A DNA stretch of 64,000 bases, taken from NCBI RefSeq assembly GCF_902150045.1, contig NZ_CABFVU010000001.1, positions 2,666,001-2,730,000 on the forward strand. The letters are read 5' to 3'. The position numbers and the translations under genes were made by a program. The notes under the pieces are model-generated. The model was given only the letters and a program-made list of their open reading frames with translations, was not told where the DNA came from and searched no databases. The number at the start of each line of letters is the position of its first letter. Position 1 is the stretch's first letter. Source of the DNA: Chitinophaga polysaccharea (GTDB taxonomy: Bacteria; Bacteroidota; Bacteroidia; Chitinophagales; Chitinophagaceae). Of the stretch, positions 1 through 8,895 are shown in pieces.

Positions 1-886
1 GAACCTGGGTCTGGGAAAAGATGGATCTTCCGGTAACTGGACCCGTGGTTTCACTTATAAAGACCGCCATGTAAACACCCAGTACCTTGCAGTGGATTAT
101 AATTATGCAAAAACGCTGGACCTGAAAATATTATCAGGCCGCGATTTCTCCAGGGAATACGGAACAGACAGCAGCGCCGTAGTGGTCAACGAGCAGATGG
201 CAAAGCAGCTGGGCGTAACAGACCCCGTGGGGCTGAGCTTTAGTATGGGAGATGAACCGCCGGTACACGTGATCGGGTTGGTAAAAGATTATCACTTTGA
301 ATCATTGCATAAGAAAATTGATCCCCTGGTAATGACCCTGAACGCTCCGCTGAATTATATTTTTGTAAAAGTAGAAACATCCAATCCGGTGGCTTCATTG
401 AAAAAGATCGGCACAAGTTGGAAAAGCATTAACGAGCTGGCAGAAAGCGACCCGTCTTTTCTTGATGAAAACGCACAACGCCTGTACCGGCAGGAGCAGC
501 GGTTTTCAAAAATATTTATGAGTGGTGCTGTGCTCGCGGTTATCATTTCCTGCATGGGATTATTTGCCATTGCCGTTCTGGTAATGGCGCACCGTAGAAA
601 AGAGATCGGTATCCGGAAAGTGCTGGGAGCCTCTGTAAGCGGCATTGTATTGTTGTTGTCGAAAGACTTCCTTCGCCTGGTGCTGGTAGCGGTACTGATA
701 GCTACTCCGGCGGCCTGGTATTTTATGCGGCGCTGGCTGGAAGGATTTGAGTACCACACATCTATCCACTGGTGGGTGTTTGGAATAGCCGGCCTGATGG
801 CAGTATGCATTGCATTTATAACAGTAAGCCTGCAATCGGTGAAAGCTGCGCTGGCAAACCCTGTAAAAAGTTTATCCCGGGATTGA
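1..886 (+). CDS. MacB/FtsX-like ABC transporter permease, C-terminal part (5' end outside window)
   Basis: The reading frame is open from base 2 to the TGA at 884-886, so the gene begins upstream of the window. The visible part holds a MacB-type periplasmic core domain followed by an FtsX permease domain with three hydrophobic segments. The cytoplasmic motif EIGIRKVLGAS and the ending QSVKAALANPVKSL are typical of Bacteroidota permeases of this type. It is followed 14 bases later by a paralogous permease, and the C-terminal 90 or so residues of the two are clearly similar, which suggests a tandem duplication. It is inferred to form the membrane part of a tripartite export pump with the downstream ATPase, TolC and adaptor genes. 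The substrate is unknown. Confidence 0.85.
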   Translation, partial: NLGLGKDGSSGNWTRGFTYKDRHVNTQYLAVDYNYAKTLDLKILSGRDFSREYGTDSSAVVVNEQMAKQLGVTDPVGLSFSMGDEPPVHVIGLVKDYHFESLHKKIDPLVMTLNAPLNYIFVKVETSNPVASLKKIGTSWKSINELAESDPSFLDENAQRLYRQEQRFSKIFMSGAVLAVIISCMGLFAIAVLVMAHRRKEIGIRKVLGASVSGIVLLLSKDFLRLVLVAVLIATPAAWYFMRRWLEGFEYHTSIHWWVFGIAGLMAVCIAFITVSLQSVKAALANPVKSLSRD

Positions 887-900
887 CCTTAAATCGCATT

Positions 901-3285
901 ATGATGTGGCGTAATTATCTGAAAACTGCTGTAAGGAACCTAATGAAACGTAAGCTGTATTCCGTGATCAATATCACCGGTTTGGCTGCCGGCATTGCTT
1001 GTTTCATCCTGCTGGCCCTGTACCTCCGGAACGAATGGACCTATGATAACTTTCATGCCCATGCAGCTGAATTATATCGTATCCGCCTTGATTACGGGGA
1101 AAAAGACCAGGAGGTTACCCATACTGCGCTCACCCCTAATGGGCTGGCGCCGGTGATGAAAGATTTCCCGGAACTGAAATACATCTCCAGGGTATATCCT
1201 TCCTCCTCCACGGTAGCCAATGGCGATAAAGTGATGAACGAAAAGCGTTTCATTTATGCTGATCCGGCTTTCTTCAACATGTTTTCTTTCCCGCTGATTG
1301 CCGGGAACGCAGCTACTGTGTTAAATGGCCCCAATATGATAGTACTCTCTGAAACGATGGCCAGGAAGTATTTTGGATCCACTGATATTGTAGGGAAGTT
1401 TTTGAAGATCAATAATAAGAAAGAATACCAGGTAACAGGAGTTGCGGCAGATGCACCCGCCAATACCCACCTGAAGTTTGATTTCGTAGCCAGTTATGCT
1501 TCCCTGGGCAGACAAGCCAACTGGAATTCAGCGAATGACTACACCTATGTTCAACTGGCCAGTAACGCCACTGCCACGGCATTGCAGGGGAGATTGGCCA
1601 ACCTGGTAAAAGAACAGATGGGAAGTGCTGCCCGTAGCGGCGCTACGCTCGCTTTTGTGCCGGAATCTGTACCGGGTATCCATCTTCATTCCATCGCCGG
1701 GAATTCAACGGAAAGAGGTGGGGATATCCGTTATAATTATATTCTTACCATTATAGCAGCCTTGTTGTTACTGATTGCGTGTATCAACTTTATGAACCTT
1801 GCCACGGCCCGTTCAGCGGAAAGAGGCCGCGAAATAGGTGTTCGGAAAGCGCTCGGTGCTATACGCGGGCAGCTGTTCTGGCAGTTCATTGCCGAATCAA
1901 CGCTGATCACCTTTTGTGCAATGGCCCTGGGGGTGATCCTTGCCATTGCATTGCTGCCGGCGTTTAATAACCTGGCAGGTGCTTCCCTGAAACTGGGAAC
2001 AGGCAGTTATCATATTTACCTTTGGCTGACCGGCATCTTTCTTTGTACTACGCTGCTCGCGGGTACCTACCCGGCCCTGTTCCTTTCCGGTTTCCGGCCG
2101 GTACAGGTATTAAAAGGAAGGGTGATGCCTGCTTCCGGCGGCAGTATCCGGAAGAGCCTGGTAGTATTCCAGTTTGCAGCTTCCGTGTTTTTTATCATCT
2201 GCACATTAGTGGTGGGCAACCAGTTAAAATATATCCAGCATAAAAAGATAGGACTGGACAGGTCGCAGGTACTGGTACTGTCGGGCGAAAATTTTACCCC
2301 ACAGATGCTGGAGGCCTTCAAAGGCCGGCTGCTGCAGCAACCGGGCATAAAACAGGTGAGCGCTTCGTACGATTCGCCGGTATCAGTTGAAGGCGGCTAT
2401 AGCATTGCCGGCCTGGAAGGGAAACCGGCAGATTACAGTATGAATATTACCGCCATCCCGGTGGAAAAGGACTACCTGCAAACAATGGGAATTTCATTGC
2501 TTTCCGGCGCCAGCCTAACCGATGCCGATATACAGGATGTTTTAAAGGAAGATAAAGACCGGGTATACCATTTCTTTCTCAATGAAACCGCTGTAAAGCA
2601 GCTGGGATGGACACCTGAGGCTGCCGTAGGAAAACGGATGGTGATGAATGGCCGCGCAGGGACCGTGAAAGGAGTAATGAAAGATTTCCATTTTACCTCC
2701 ATGAAAAGCAAAATCCAACCCATTATTGTTTTCCCGGAATACGAATGGTTCGGGGAAGTACTCATCAAAACCTCCGGCGATAACCAGCAGCAGGTAATCG
2801 CAGGAATAGAGAAGGCCTGGAAAGAATATCTGCCCGCAGTGCCTTTTGAGTATCATTTTATGAATGATGACTTTAACAGCTTATATAAATCAGAATTCAG
2901 GACCGGTACCATTTTATCAACCTTTTCAATTGTTATTATCCTTGTTTCCTGTCTTGGTTTACTGGGCCTGGCAGCATTCACTGCAGAACAACGAACCCGC
3001 GAGGTGGGCATCCGTAAGGTGCTGGGCGCTTCTGCTGCGAGCGTGGTGGCGCTGTTGTCAAAAGACTTTATTAAACTGGTGCTGGTAGCGCTTTGTATTG
3101 CTTCGCCGTTTGCCTGGTATGTTATGCATCAATGGCTGGAAAGCTTTGCTTATCATGCCAGCCTGGGTGCAGGTACTTTCCTGCTCGCCGGGTGTATCGC
3201 TATAGTGATCGCTTTGCTGACGGTAAGTTTACAGTCGGTGAAAGCGGCACTAATGAACCCGGTTAAGAGCCTGAGATCAGAATAA
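901..3285 (+). CDS. MacB/FtsX-like ABC transporter permease (full length)
   Basis: This is a 794-aa inner-membrane permease. The start is placed at the ATG at 901 (a second ATG follows at 904), because the protein then opens with WRNYLKTAVRNLMKRK and a transmembrane segment, the usual N-terminus of this family. The open frame extends further upstream but overlaps the preceding gene. Two repeats of periplasmic core plus FtsX domain are visible, with the motifs GREIGVRKALGA near the middle and REVGIRKVLGAS near the C-terminus. These proteins transmit ATPase-driven conformational change to the periplasm rather than forming a classical channel. It is a paralogue of the gene just upstream. The substrate cannot be read from the sequence. 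Confidence 0.87.
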   Translation: MMWRNYLKTAVRNLMKRKLYSVINITGLAAGIACFILLALYLRNEWTYDNFHAHAAELYRIRLDYGEKDQEVTHTALTPNGLAPVMKDFPELKYISRVYPSSSTVANGDKVMNEKRFIYADPAFFNMFSFPLIAGNAATVLNGPNMIVLSETMARKYFGSTDIVGKFLKINNKKEYQVTGVAADAPANTHLKFDFVASYASLGRQANWNSANDYTYVQLASNATATALQGRLANLVKEQMGSAARSGATLAFVPESVPGIHLHSIAGNSTERGGDIRYNYILTIIAALLLLIACINFMNLATARSAERGREIGVRKALGAIRGQLFWQFIAESTLITFCAMALGVILAIALLPAFNNLAGASLKLGTGSYHIYLWLTGIFLCTTLLAGTYPALFLSGFRPVQVLKGRVMPASGGSIRKSLVVFQFAASVFFIICTLVVGNQLKYIQHKKIGLDRSQVLVLSGENFTPQMLEAFKGRLLQQPGIKQVSASYDSPVSVEGGYSIAGLEGKPADYSMNITAIPVEKDYLQTMGISLLSGASLTDADIQDVLKEDKDRVYHFFLNETAVKQLGWTPEAAVGKRMVMNGRAGTVKGVMKDFHFTSMKSKIQPIIVFPEYEWFGEVLIKTSGDNQQQVIAGIEKAWKEYLPAVPFEYHFMNDDFNSLYKSEFRTGTILSTFSIVIILVSCLGLLGLAAFTAEQRTREVGIRKVLGASAASVVALLSKDFIKLVLVALCIASPFAWYVMHQWLESFAYHASLGAGTFLLAGCIAIVIALLTVSLQSVKAALMNPVKSLRSE

Positions 3286-3439
3286 ACGGCACTGGCCACT
3301 ATAAGTATAAAAACAACCGGGCGGCATGGGGCAACCCTGTCAACGCATTAAAATCTGAGTAACCCGGACAGCTACTTTTAATTATATTGCTGAGCCGATA
3401 TGCAGAAATATCAACACAAATAAAAACAAATTACTTATC

Positions 3440-4105
3440 ATGATACAATTGCAGAAAATTTCCAGGCATTACCCGGTAGGATTCGGAAAAAACTATATCC
3501 TGAAAGATATTGACCTTACAATAAATGAAGGCGAGTTTGTATCGATTATGGGACCCTCCGGCTCCGGAAAATCCACCTTACTGCATATTATGGGATTGCT
3601 GGAAGAACCATCTGAAGGACAATACCTGTTTGAGGGAGAGCGTGTAGACAGGATGAACGAAAAAAAACGGACCCAGTTGCACAGGGGATCCATTGGTTTT
3701 GTGTTCCAGGCCTACCACCTTATAGATGAGCTGACCGTATATGAAAATATAGAAACGCCTTTACTGTATAAGAATATACCTGCATCAGAAAGGAAAAGCC
3801 GGGTGGCGGATGTGCTAGACCGCTTTAATATGGTGGCTAAGAAAGATCTGTTCCCCAACCAGCTGTCGGGCGGGCAGCAGCAACTGGTGGGTATTGCCCG
3901 GGCTATTGTAGCAGAACCCAGGGTGATACTGGCAGATGAGCCTACCGGTAACCTGCATTCCGACCAGGCTAAAGTGATCATGCAGCTGTTTAAGCACCTG
4001 AATGAACAGGATAAAATTACCATTGTACAGGTAACCCATTCAGACCTGAATGCCACTTATGGCAATCGTATTATCCAGATCCGCGATGGGCATATTCAGT
4101 CATAA
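3440..4105 (+). CDS. ABC transporter ATP-binding protein, LolD/MacB type
   Basis: A 221-aa nucleotide-binding subunit of normal length. Walker A GPSGSGKST lies at residues 38-46, the Q-loop near FVFQAYHLI, the signature LSGGQ at about 142-146 and Walker B VILADEPTGNL at about 163-173. The residues after the signature read QQLVGIARA, whereas the family usually has QQRVAIARA, so a normally basic position is Leu. It lies 154 bases after the permease and 149 bases before the TolC-like gene and should energise the two permeases upstream. The family includes lipoprotein-release (LolD), macrolide-export (MacB) and cell-division (FtsE) ATPases. The neighbours favour the MacB-like export role. Confidence 0.92.
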   Translation: MIQLQKISRHYPVGFGKNYILKDIDLTINEGEFVSIMGPSGSGKSTLLHIMGLLEEPSEGQYLFEGERVDRMNEKKRTQLHRGSIGFVFQAYHLIDELTVYENIETPLLYKNIPASERKSRVADVLDRFNMVAKKDLFPNQLSGGQQQLVGIARAIVAEPRVILADEPTGNLHSDQAKVIMQLFKHLNEQDKITIVQVTHSDLNATYGNRIIQIRDGHIQS

Positions 4106-4254
4106 TAAAGGCGGATCAGTTTTAAGAATTCTGTAAAAAAAAGATTATGTTGTACACTCAATTAGTGAGGTATACTGCCATACCTACTAAATTTTTGCCT
4201 TCTATCAAGAAGGGTGGAAAACTATCATCACAATTATTATATTTTTGGAATGTT

Positions 4255-5610
4255 ATGAGAATATCCCGAATAGCAGGAGCAATCCTGGTTTTATTGTTTG
4301 CTAACATAACATCCGCTGAAGCGCAGGATACGTGGAGTTTACAACGTTGTGTGGATTATGCACTGCAAAATAACCTGACGGTTAAACAACAGGAAGTACA
4401 GAAACGTCTGGCAGACCTTACATTACGGCAAAGCCGCCTCCAAATGATCCCCGGTTTCAGCGGGTCAGTAACAGGTGGTTATACGGATGGTAGAAGTGCC
4501 AGCCTGGGCGATAACCAGTATGTTAACCAAACCGTGTTTAACTCCAGTGGAAACCTGAATATGCAGGCAAACCTTTTCAGTTGGTTCTACCAACAGAAAA
4601 CGATTGCTGCCAATAAACTGGATGCACAGGCAAACAGCTTCCTGCTGGAAAAAGCAAGGAACGACCTCGCGTTCAATGTAGCTACCGCTTTCCTTCAGAT
4701 ACTGCTTGATATCCAGACAGAAAAGGTAAATGAAGAAAATGTGCGGCTTACCAACTCCAACCTGGATAATACAAAGAAACTGGTGATCGCGGGCTCTGTA
4801 CCGGAAAGCAACCAGGCCGACCTGGAAGCACAGCTGGCGCTCGACAGCAGCAACCTGGTTACCGCCCGGAATAATGTAACGCTGTCTATTCTGCAGATGA
4901 AAGCCTATCTCAACCTGGGATTCGAAATTCCGTTTACCCCGGAGGTACCGGAAAATATTGCTTCCCTGCCAATGGCTGCCTTACAGGAAATGGCGCCGGA
5001 AATGGTATACAGTGCCGCTTTAACAAACTATCCGCTGGTAAAATCGGATGAGCTGAAGATCAAAAGCGCCACCAGGGCATACCAGGCGGCAAAAGCACAG
5101 CTATATCCCAACCTGAGCATCGGAGGCGGCCTCACTACTTACTACGCCAATAACTATTACGAGGATCTTGCCCAAACCAAAGTACTGTCGTTTCACGACC
5201 AGATCAGCAATACCTACAGGAAAAACATTGGCTTAACGCTTAACATTCCTATTTTTAACGGATGGCAGCAACGCACCACCGTTGCAAAAGCAAAAATAAA
5301 TATATACAGCCAGGAACTGATCCGGGACCTGGACCACCAGAAGCTCAGACAGGATATTTATACCGCACATGCCAATGCAGTGGCCGCTTTACAGAAGTTT
5401 AACGCGTCTGCTACAGGGGTAATGGCCGCCCAGAAAGCGTATGATTTTGCTACCAAACGCTTTAACCTGGGGTTGATGAACACCATTGATTATATCACAA
5501 CACAAAGTAAATTGTACAATGCGCAGGTAAATAAAGTGCTCGCACAGTACGACTACATCTTTAAAATGAAATTGCTGGAATTCTACCGGGATCAGAAAAT
5601 ATCACTGTAG
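4255..5610 (+). CDS. TolC-family outer-membrane efflux protein
   Basis: An outer-membrane factor of 451 aa from the chosen start. The open frame begins at 4147, but the ATG at 4255 gives a proper signal peptide (MRISRIAGAILVLLFANIT, cleavage likely after AEAQ), whereas the upstream 36 residues look unlike an export signal. Two repeats of the OEP domain follow, rich in long helices with heptad character, and the start of the mature protein (WSLQRCVDYALQNN) is typical of Bacteroidota TolC proteins. It should form the trimeric channel that joins the adaptor encoded next and the inner-membrane permeases. The gap to the adaptor gene is 24 bases, indicating co-transcription. Confidence 0.9.
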   Translation: MRISRIAGAILVLLFANITSAEAQDTWSLQRCVDYALQNNLTVKQQEVQKRLADLTLRQSRLQMIPGFSGSVTGGYTDGRSASLGDNQYVNQTVFNSSGNLNMQANLFSWFYQQKTIAANKLDAQANSFLLEKARNDLAFNVATAFLQILLDIQTEKVNEENVRLTNSNLDNTKKLVIAGSVPESNQADLEAQLALDSSNLVTARNNVTLSILQMKAYLNLGFEIPFTPEVPENIASLPMAALQEMAPEMVYSAALTNYPLVKSDELKIKSATRAYQAAKAQLYPNLSIGGGLTTYYANNYYEDLAQTKVLSFHDQISNTYRKNIGLTLNIPIFNGWQQRTTVAKAKINIYSQELIRDLDHQKLRQDIYTAHANAVAALQKFNASATGVMAAQKAYDFATKRFNLGLMNTIDYITTQSKLYNAQVNKVLAQYDYIFKMKLLEFYRDQKISL

Positions 5611-5634
5611 CCCTCCCGGGAAATAAATTGCTTT

Positions 5635-7008
5635 ATGAAGAAGAAAAAACTTTATTGGTTCATAGGCATACTTAGTTCACTCGTTATTTTGTTCCTGGTG
5701 CTGAAAGGGGCCGGGGTTATTGGTAAGGAAGAAGGAATTAAAGTTGCTATAGACAAGGCTTCTAATAGAAATATTATAGAAGTGGTTACCGCCAGCGGTA
5801 AAATTTACCCTGAGATTGAAGTAAAAGTTAGCTCCGACGTTTCCGGTGAAATTACAGACCTGCCTATCCAGGAAGGAGATTCCGTAAAGAAAGGACAGGT
5901 ACTGGCACGGATATACGCTGACATTTATGGGTCGATGGTAGATAAGGCTGCCGCTTCTATGAGCCAAACACAGGCCCAGCTGGCCAATTCGGCCGCAGCG
6001 CTCAACTCCTTTAAAGCCCGCCTTGATCAGAACAAGGCCGCTTATAACAGGAACAAGGAGCTCCTTGCCCAGAAAGTGATTTCGAGGTCGGAGTTTGAAA
6101 CGGCGGAAGCAACCTATCTCGCCTCGCTGGCAGATTATAATGCAGCCGTGCAACAGATCAATGGAAATAAGTATGCCGTTGCCAGTGCACAGGCCAACCT
6201 GAATGAAGCCAATAAGAACCTGGGCCGTACCACTATCTCCGCACCTATGGGCGGTATTGTTTCCCTGCTTTCTGTAAAGAAAGGTGAACGCGTGGTAGGT
6301 ACTGCGCAGATGACAGGTACCGAAATGTTGCGTATTGCCGATATGAATACAATGGAAGTACAGGTAGATGTAGGTGAGAATGATATCCCCAAAGTAAAAT
6401 ACGGCGATACCGCTATTATTGAAGTGGATGCCTACAATAACCGCCAGTTTAAAGGAATTGTAACACAAATTGCCAGCTCCAGCAAAGGCGCTGCCACAGC
6501 TACCGTGAGCACAGCTTCCTCCGCAGAGCAGGTAACCAGTTACATTGTACATATCCGCATCCTGCAGGAAAGTTATCAGGACCTCCTCGATAAAAATAAA
6601 AAGACCTTTCCTTTCCGGCCGGGTATGAGCGCCAGCGTGGATATCCAAACCAGGCATGTAAATAATGTACTCGCTATTCCTATTAACTCAGTTACTACCC
6701 GCGATACCGATTCTTCCAAAGGCGATAAAAAGGCGCCTCAACAGGATAATACCACCCCGGGTTCTTCTGCCGATACAAAACCCGTGTTAAACGAAGTAGT
6801 ATTTGTATTGCAAAAGGATGGTACCATTAAGATGGTGCATGTTAAAACCGGTGTGCAGGACGATGCCTGGATCCAGATCACTTCCGGCCTGAGCGTGGGC
6901 GACCAGGTGATCAGCGCTCCTTATACTGCCATTTCCCGTACCCTGGAAAACGGCAAAAAAGTAAAGGTAGTGCCAAAATCAGAGCTGTTTGAAGGCCCGG
7001 CCAAATAA
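5635..7008 (+). CDS. MacA/HlyD-family periplasmic adaptor (membrane fusion protein)
   Basis: A 457-aa adaptor with one N-terminal transmembrane segment (about residues 6-25), a biotinyl-lipoyl-like half (VSGEITDLPIQEGDSVKKGQ), a long alpha-helical hairpin at about 100-200 rich in Ala, Gln and Asn, the second lipoyl half (TISAPMGGIVSLLSVKKGERV), a beta-barrel domain and a membrane-proximal domain. A Ser/Asp/Lys-rich loop near residues 355-380 interrupts the last domain. The order permease-permease-ATPase-TolC-adaptor makes a complete MacAB-TolC-like tripartite exporter. A strong hairpin terminator follows at 7031-7060, closing the operon. Confidence 0.9.
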   Translation: MKKKKLYWFIGILSSLVILFLVLKGAGVIGKEEGIKVAIDKASNRNIIEVVTASGKIYPEIEVKVSSDVSGEITDLPIQEGDSVKKGQVLARIYADIYGSMVDKAAASMSQTQAQLANSAAALNSFKARLDQNKAAYNRNKELLAQKVISRSEFETAEATYLASLADYNAAVQQINGNKYAVASAQANLNEANKNLGRTTISAPMGGIVSLLSVKKGERVVGTAQMTGTEMLRIADMNTMEVQVDVGENDIPKVKYGDTAIIEVDAYNNRQFKGIVTQIASSSKGAATATVSTASSAEQVTSYIVHIRILQESYQDLLDKNKKTFPFRPGMSASVDIQTRHVNNVLAIPINSVTTRDTDSSKGDKKAPQQDNTTPGSSADTKPVLNEVVFVLQKDGTIKMVHVKTGVQDDAWIQITSGLSVGDQVISAPYTAISRTLENGKKVKVVPKSELFEGPAK

Positions 7009-7030
7009 CGCAGATACATATTTTATATAA

Positions 7031-7066
7031 GGAAGGGAAGGCTGAGCAGCCTTCCCTTCCCCTTTT
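7031..7066 (+). terminator. Intrinsic terminator after the export operon
   Basis: A perfect 13-bp stem (7031-7043 pairing with 7048-7060) with a 4-base GAGC loop is followed by CCTTTT. It lies 22 bases after the adaptor stop codon. Confidence 0.8.
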
Positions 7067-7091
7067 AGGGGCTGTCGGCAAAACTGCTTTA

Positions 7092-7122
7092 TTGCTTTTT
7101 AATTACATTGCATAAAAATTTG
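7092..7122 (+). promoter_or_regulatory. Probable promoter of gpsA
   Basis: TTG at 7092-7094, a 20-base spacer and AAAATTTG at 7115-7122 resemble the Bacteroidota TTTG/TAnnTTTG promoter, although the first -7 base deviates. The box ends four bases before the GTG start codon, so the transcript may have almost no leader. Confidence 0.4.
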
Positions 7123-7126
7123 CATT

Positions 7127-8149
7127 GTGAGCAAGAGCATCGGAATTATAGGCAGTGGCAGCTGGGCCACCGCCCTGGCCAAGATCCTGACAGATAACGG
7201 GCATCATATACATTGGTGGATAAGAAATGAAGAAACCATCCGTCATATGCAGCTGCGCCATCACAATAAACACTATCTCACCTCGGTATATTTCGATACA
7301 AGCCTGCTAAGCCTGAGCAGTGACCTGAAAGCTGTTGTGGCAGCCTGCGATGAGCTGGTACTGGCTGTTCCCAGCGCTTTCCTGGAAGATGTATTAGGTA
7401 TGTTGCCTGCGGATGCGCTGATCAGTAAAAAGGTCATTTCTGCCATCAAGGGATTGGTGCCAAGTACCAACGACCTGATAGGAGAATACCTGCACAAACA
7501 ATTTAATTTACCTGCCAGTCAGTACTTCACTATTACGGGGCCCTGCCACGCGGAGGAAGTAGCCAGTGAGAAGCTTTCTTATCTCACATTCTCAGGCACG
7601 CACCTGGCCACCACACAGGCGCTGGCCGATAAATTTACCGGCAGTTACCTGCAAACAATTGTAAATACGGATGTAATAGGCGTGCAGCTGGCAGCAGTGC
7701 TTAAAAATATTTATGCCATGGGCGCAGGCATTGCGCACGGGCAGGAGTACGGAGATAACTTCCTGAGTGTGTTTATTACCAACTGCTTCAGGGAAATGCA
7801 AAGCTTCCTGGAGAAGTATGAAGAACAGAAAGCCATGGTGGCCGGCACCGAACCCGTAGTGCATAGCTACAGCGCCAGCGCCTACCTGGGCGATTTGCTC
7901 GTTACCTGTTATTCATTGCATAGCCGTAACCGTACTTTTGGTAATATGATCGGGAAGGGATACAGTGTAAAAGCCGCTCAGCTGGAACTGAACATGATTG
8001 CAGAAGGCTATTATGCCAGTAAATGTATGCACGAAATGAACAGAGGTATCGGGGCTTATATGCCGGTTGCCCAGGCGGTGTATGCTATCTTATGGCAGCA
8101 GGTGCATCCTTCAGAGGCTTTCCTCTCGCTCGAAAAAGGGTTTATATAG
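7127..8149 (+). CDS. gpsA: Glycerol-3-phosphate dehydrogenase [NAD(P)+]
   Basis: A 340-aa cytoplasmic enzyme that interconverts dihydroxyacetone phosphate and sn-glycerol 3-phosphate, supplying the glycerol backbone for phospholipids. The N-terminal Rossmann motif GSGSWATALAKIL, the GPCHAEEVA segment, the catalytic Lys in AAVLKNIYAMGAG and the NRTFGNMIGKG motif are all present, and the length is normal. Translation starts at GTG (7127); no in-frame ATG lies near the conserved N-terminus. It sits alone between the export-operon terminator and a convergent small gene. Confidence 0.95.
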   Translation: MSKSIGIIGSGSWATALAKILTDNGHHIHWWIRNEETIRHMQLRHHNKHYLTSVYFDTSLLSLSSDLKAVVAACDELVLAVPSAFLEDVLGMLPADALISKKVISAIKGLVPSTNDLIGEYLHKQFNLPASQYFTITGPCHAEEVASEKLSYLTFSGTHLATTQALADKFTGSYLQTIVNTDVIGVQLAAVLKNIYAMGAGIAHGQEYGDNFLSVFITNCFREMQSFLEKYEEQKAMVAGTEPVVHSYSASAYLGDLLVTCYSLHSRNRTFGNMIGKGYSVKAAQLELNMIAEGYYASKCMHEMNRGIGAYMPVAQAVYAILWQQVHPSEAFLSLEKGFI

Positions 8150-8196
8150 AAGTGGGAGGCTGCCGGTCATCCCCGGCCGGCAGCCCCTGCAGCAGC

Positions 8197-8475
8197 TTAA
8201 TAATCATCATAGTCCTCATAATTATCTTCCCCGATTTTCATAATGGCCCGTACATTCGGGAAATACTGCTTAATCAGGCCGGCAATCCGGGTAAAAAGAT
8301 ATTCGTTTAACACCGGCCCCTCATAATACTCAATCTGGTTTGTCTCATCCGAAATAACATACTCAGTGATATTACGGTCAATAATGGCCTGAAAGCGTCG
8401 CTGGCGCGGAAGTTTTCTCAAACAGACTTTGGTAGGTACACCATCTACATTAAATGTACATGCAATGTTTCGCAT
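8197..8475 (-). CDS. Small conserved-looking protein of unknown function
   Basis: A 92-aa protein that I do not recognise as a named family. It opens with MRNIACTFNVDGVPTKVCL, which resembles a beta-hairpin, continues with a basic stretch KLPRQRRFQAIIDRN and ends in an acidic tail rich in Asp, Glu and Tyr (EDNYEDYDDY). There is no signal peptide or membrane segment. It is convergent with gpsA. The composition looks like a real soluble protein and no competing frame is better, so it is probably a gene. The function is unknown. Confidence 0.65.
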   Translation of the reverse strand: MRNIACTFNVDGVPTKVCLRKLPRQRRFQAIIDRNITEYVISDETNQIEYYEGPVLNEYLFTRIAGLIKQYFPNVRAIMKIGEDNYEDYDDY

Positions 8476-8895
8476 AACGGCGGGTGGTTTAAATGAGAAA
8501 TGAAATGGTTAAAATTTGCTCTTCAATGGTAGCCTGGGTGTTTACTTCAGCTAAAATAAGCTGAAATGGACAAAAGAACATTTTTGCCCGTTTTTTTCTT
8601 AATTGTATTGACATTTGTGCCAGTATATCGCATTTAGGAGTAAATTATATTACAATTGTAAGCAATTATGATTATATGTACTGTTAATAGAATGTAAAGA
8701 CCGGGGGTTATTTTTTCCGGCCACTACCTGTGGACCCAGACCCAAATGTGTAGAACTTATTCTACGATTTCTGGCGGACTATGCCGTGGAAACACAATGC
8801 AGCAGGCATTGGATTAATATTTGAATCATCCTATGTCCCGATCCGGGAAATTGAGGACTTGGTTAGTGTTAACAGCGTAGTATAAAATTTTTACC
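8476..8895. other. Intergenic region between divergent genes, with two small inverted repeats
   Basis: This 420-base gap separates the divergent 92-aa gene and the glycosyltransferase gene. It contains a perfect 12-base palindrome TTACAATTGTAA at 8650-8661 and the inverted repeat GTAGAA-ctta-TTCTAC at 8750-8765; either could be an operator. A 23-codon frame at 8566-8637 encodes a hydrophobic peptide but has no further support. No RNA gene or full promoter consensus was recognised. Confidence 0.4.

Noticed and set aside
5677..6657. A 326-codon frame antisense to the adaptor gene
   Set aside because: The adaptor has clear domains on the plus strand; the antisense product is Gly/His/Phe/Ile-rich and unrecognisable.
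8566..8637. A 23-aa hydrophobic peptide
   Set aside because: Very short, no context or repeat support; could be chance in AT-rich DNA.
8770..8810. Sigma-54 -24/-12 promoter upstream of the glycosyltransferase gene
   Set aside because: GG and GC elements are 8 or 9 bases apart instead of 10, and the flanking consensus is poor.
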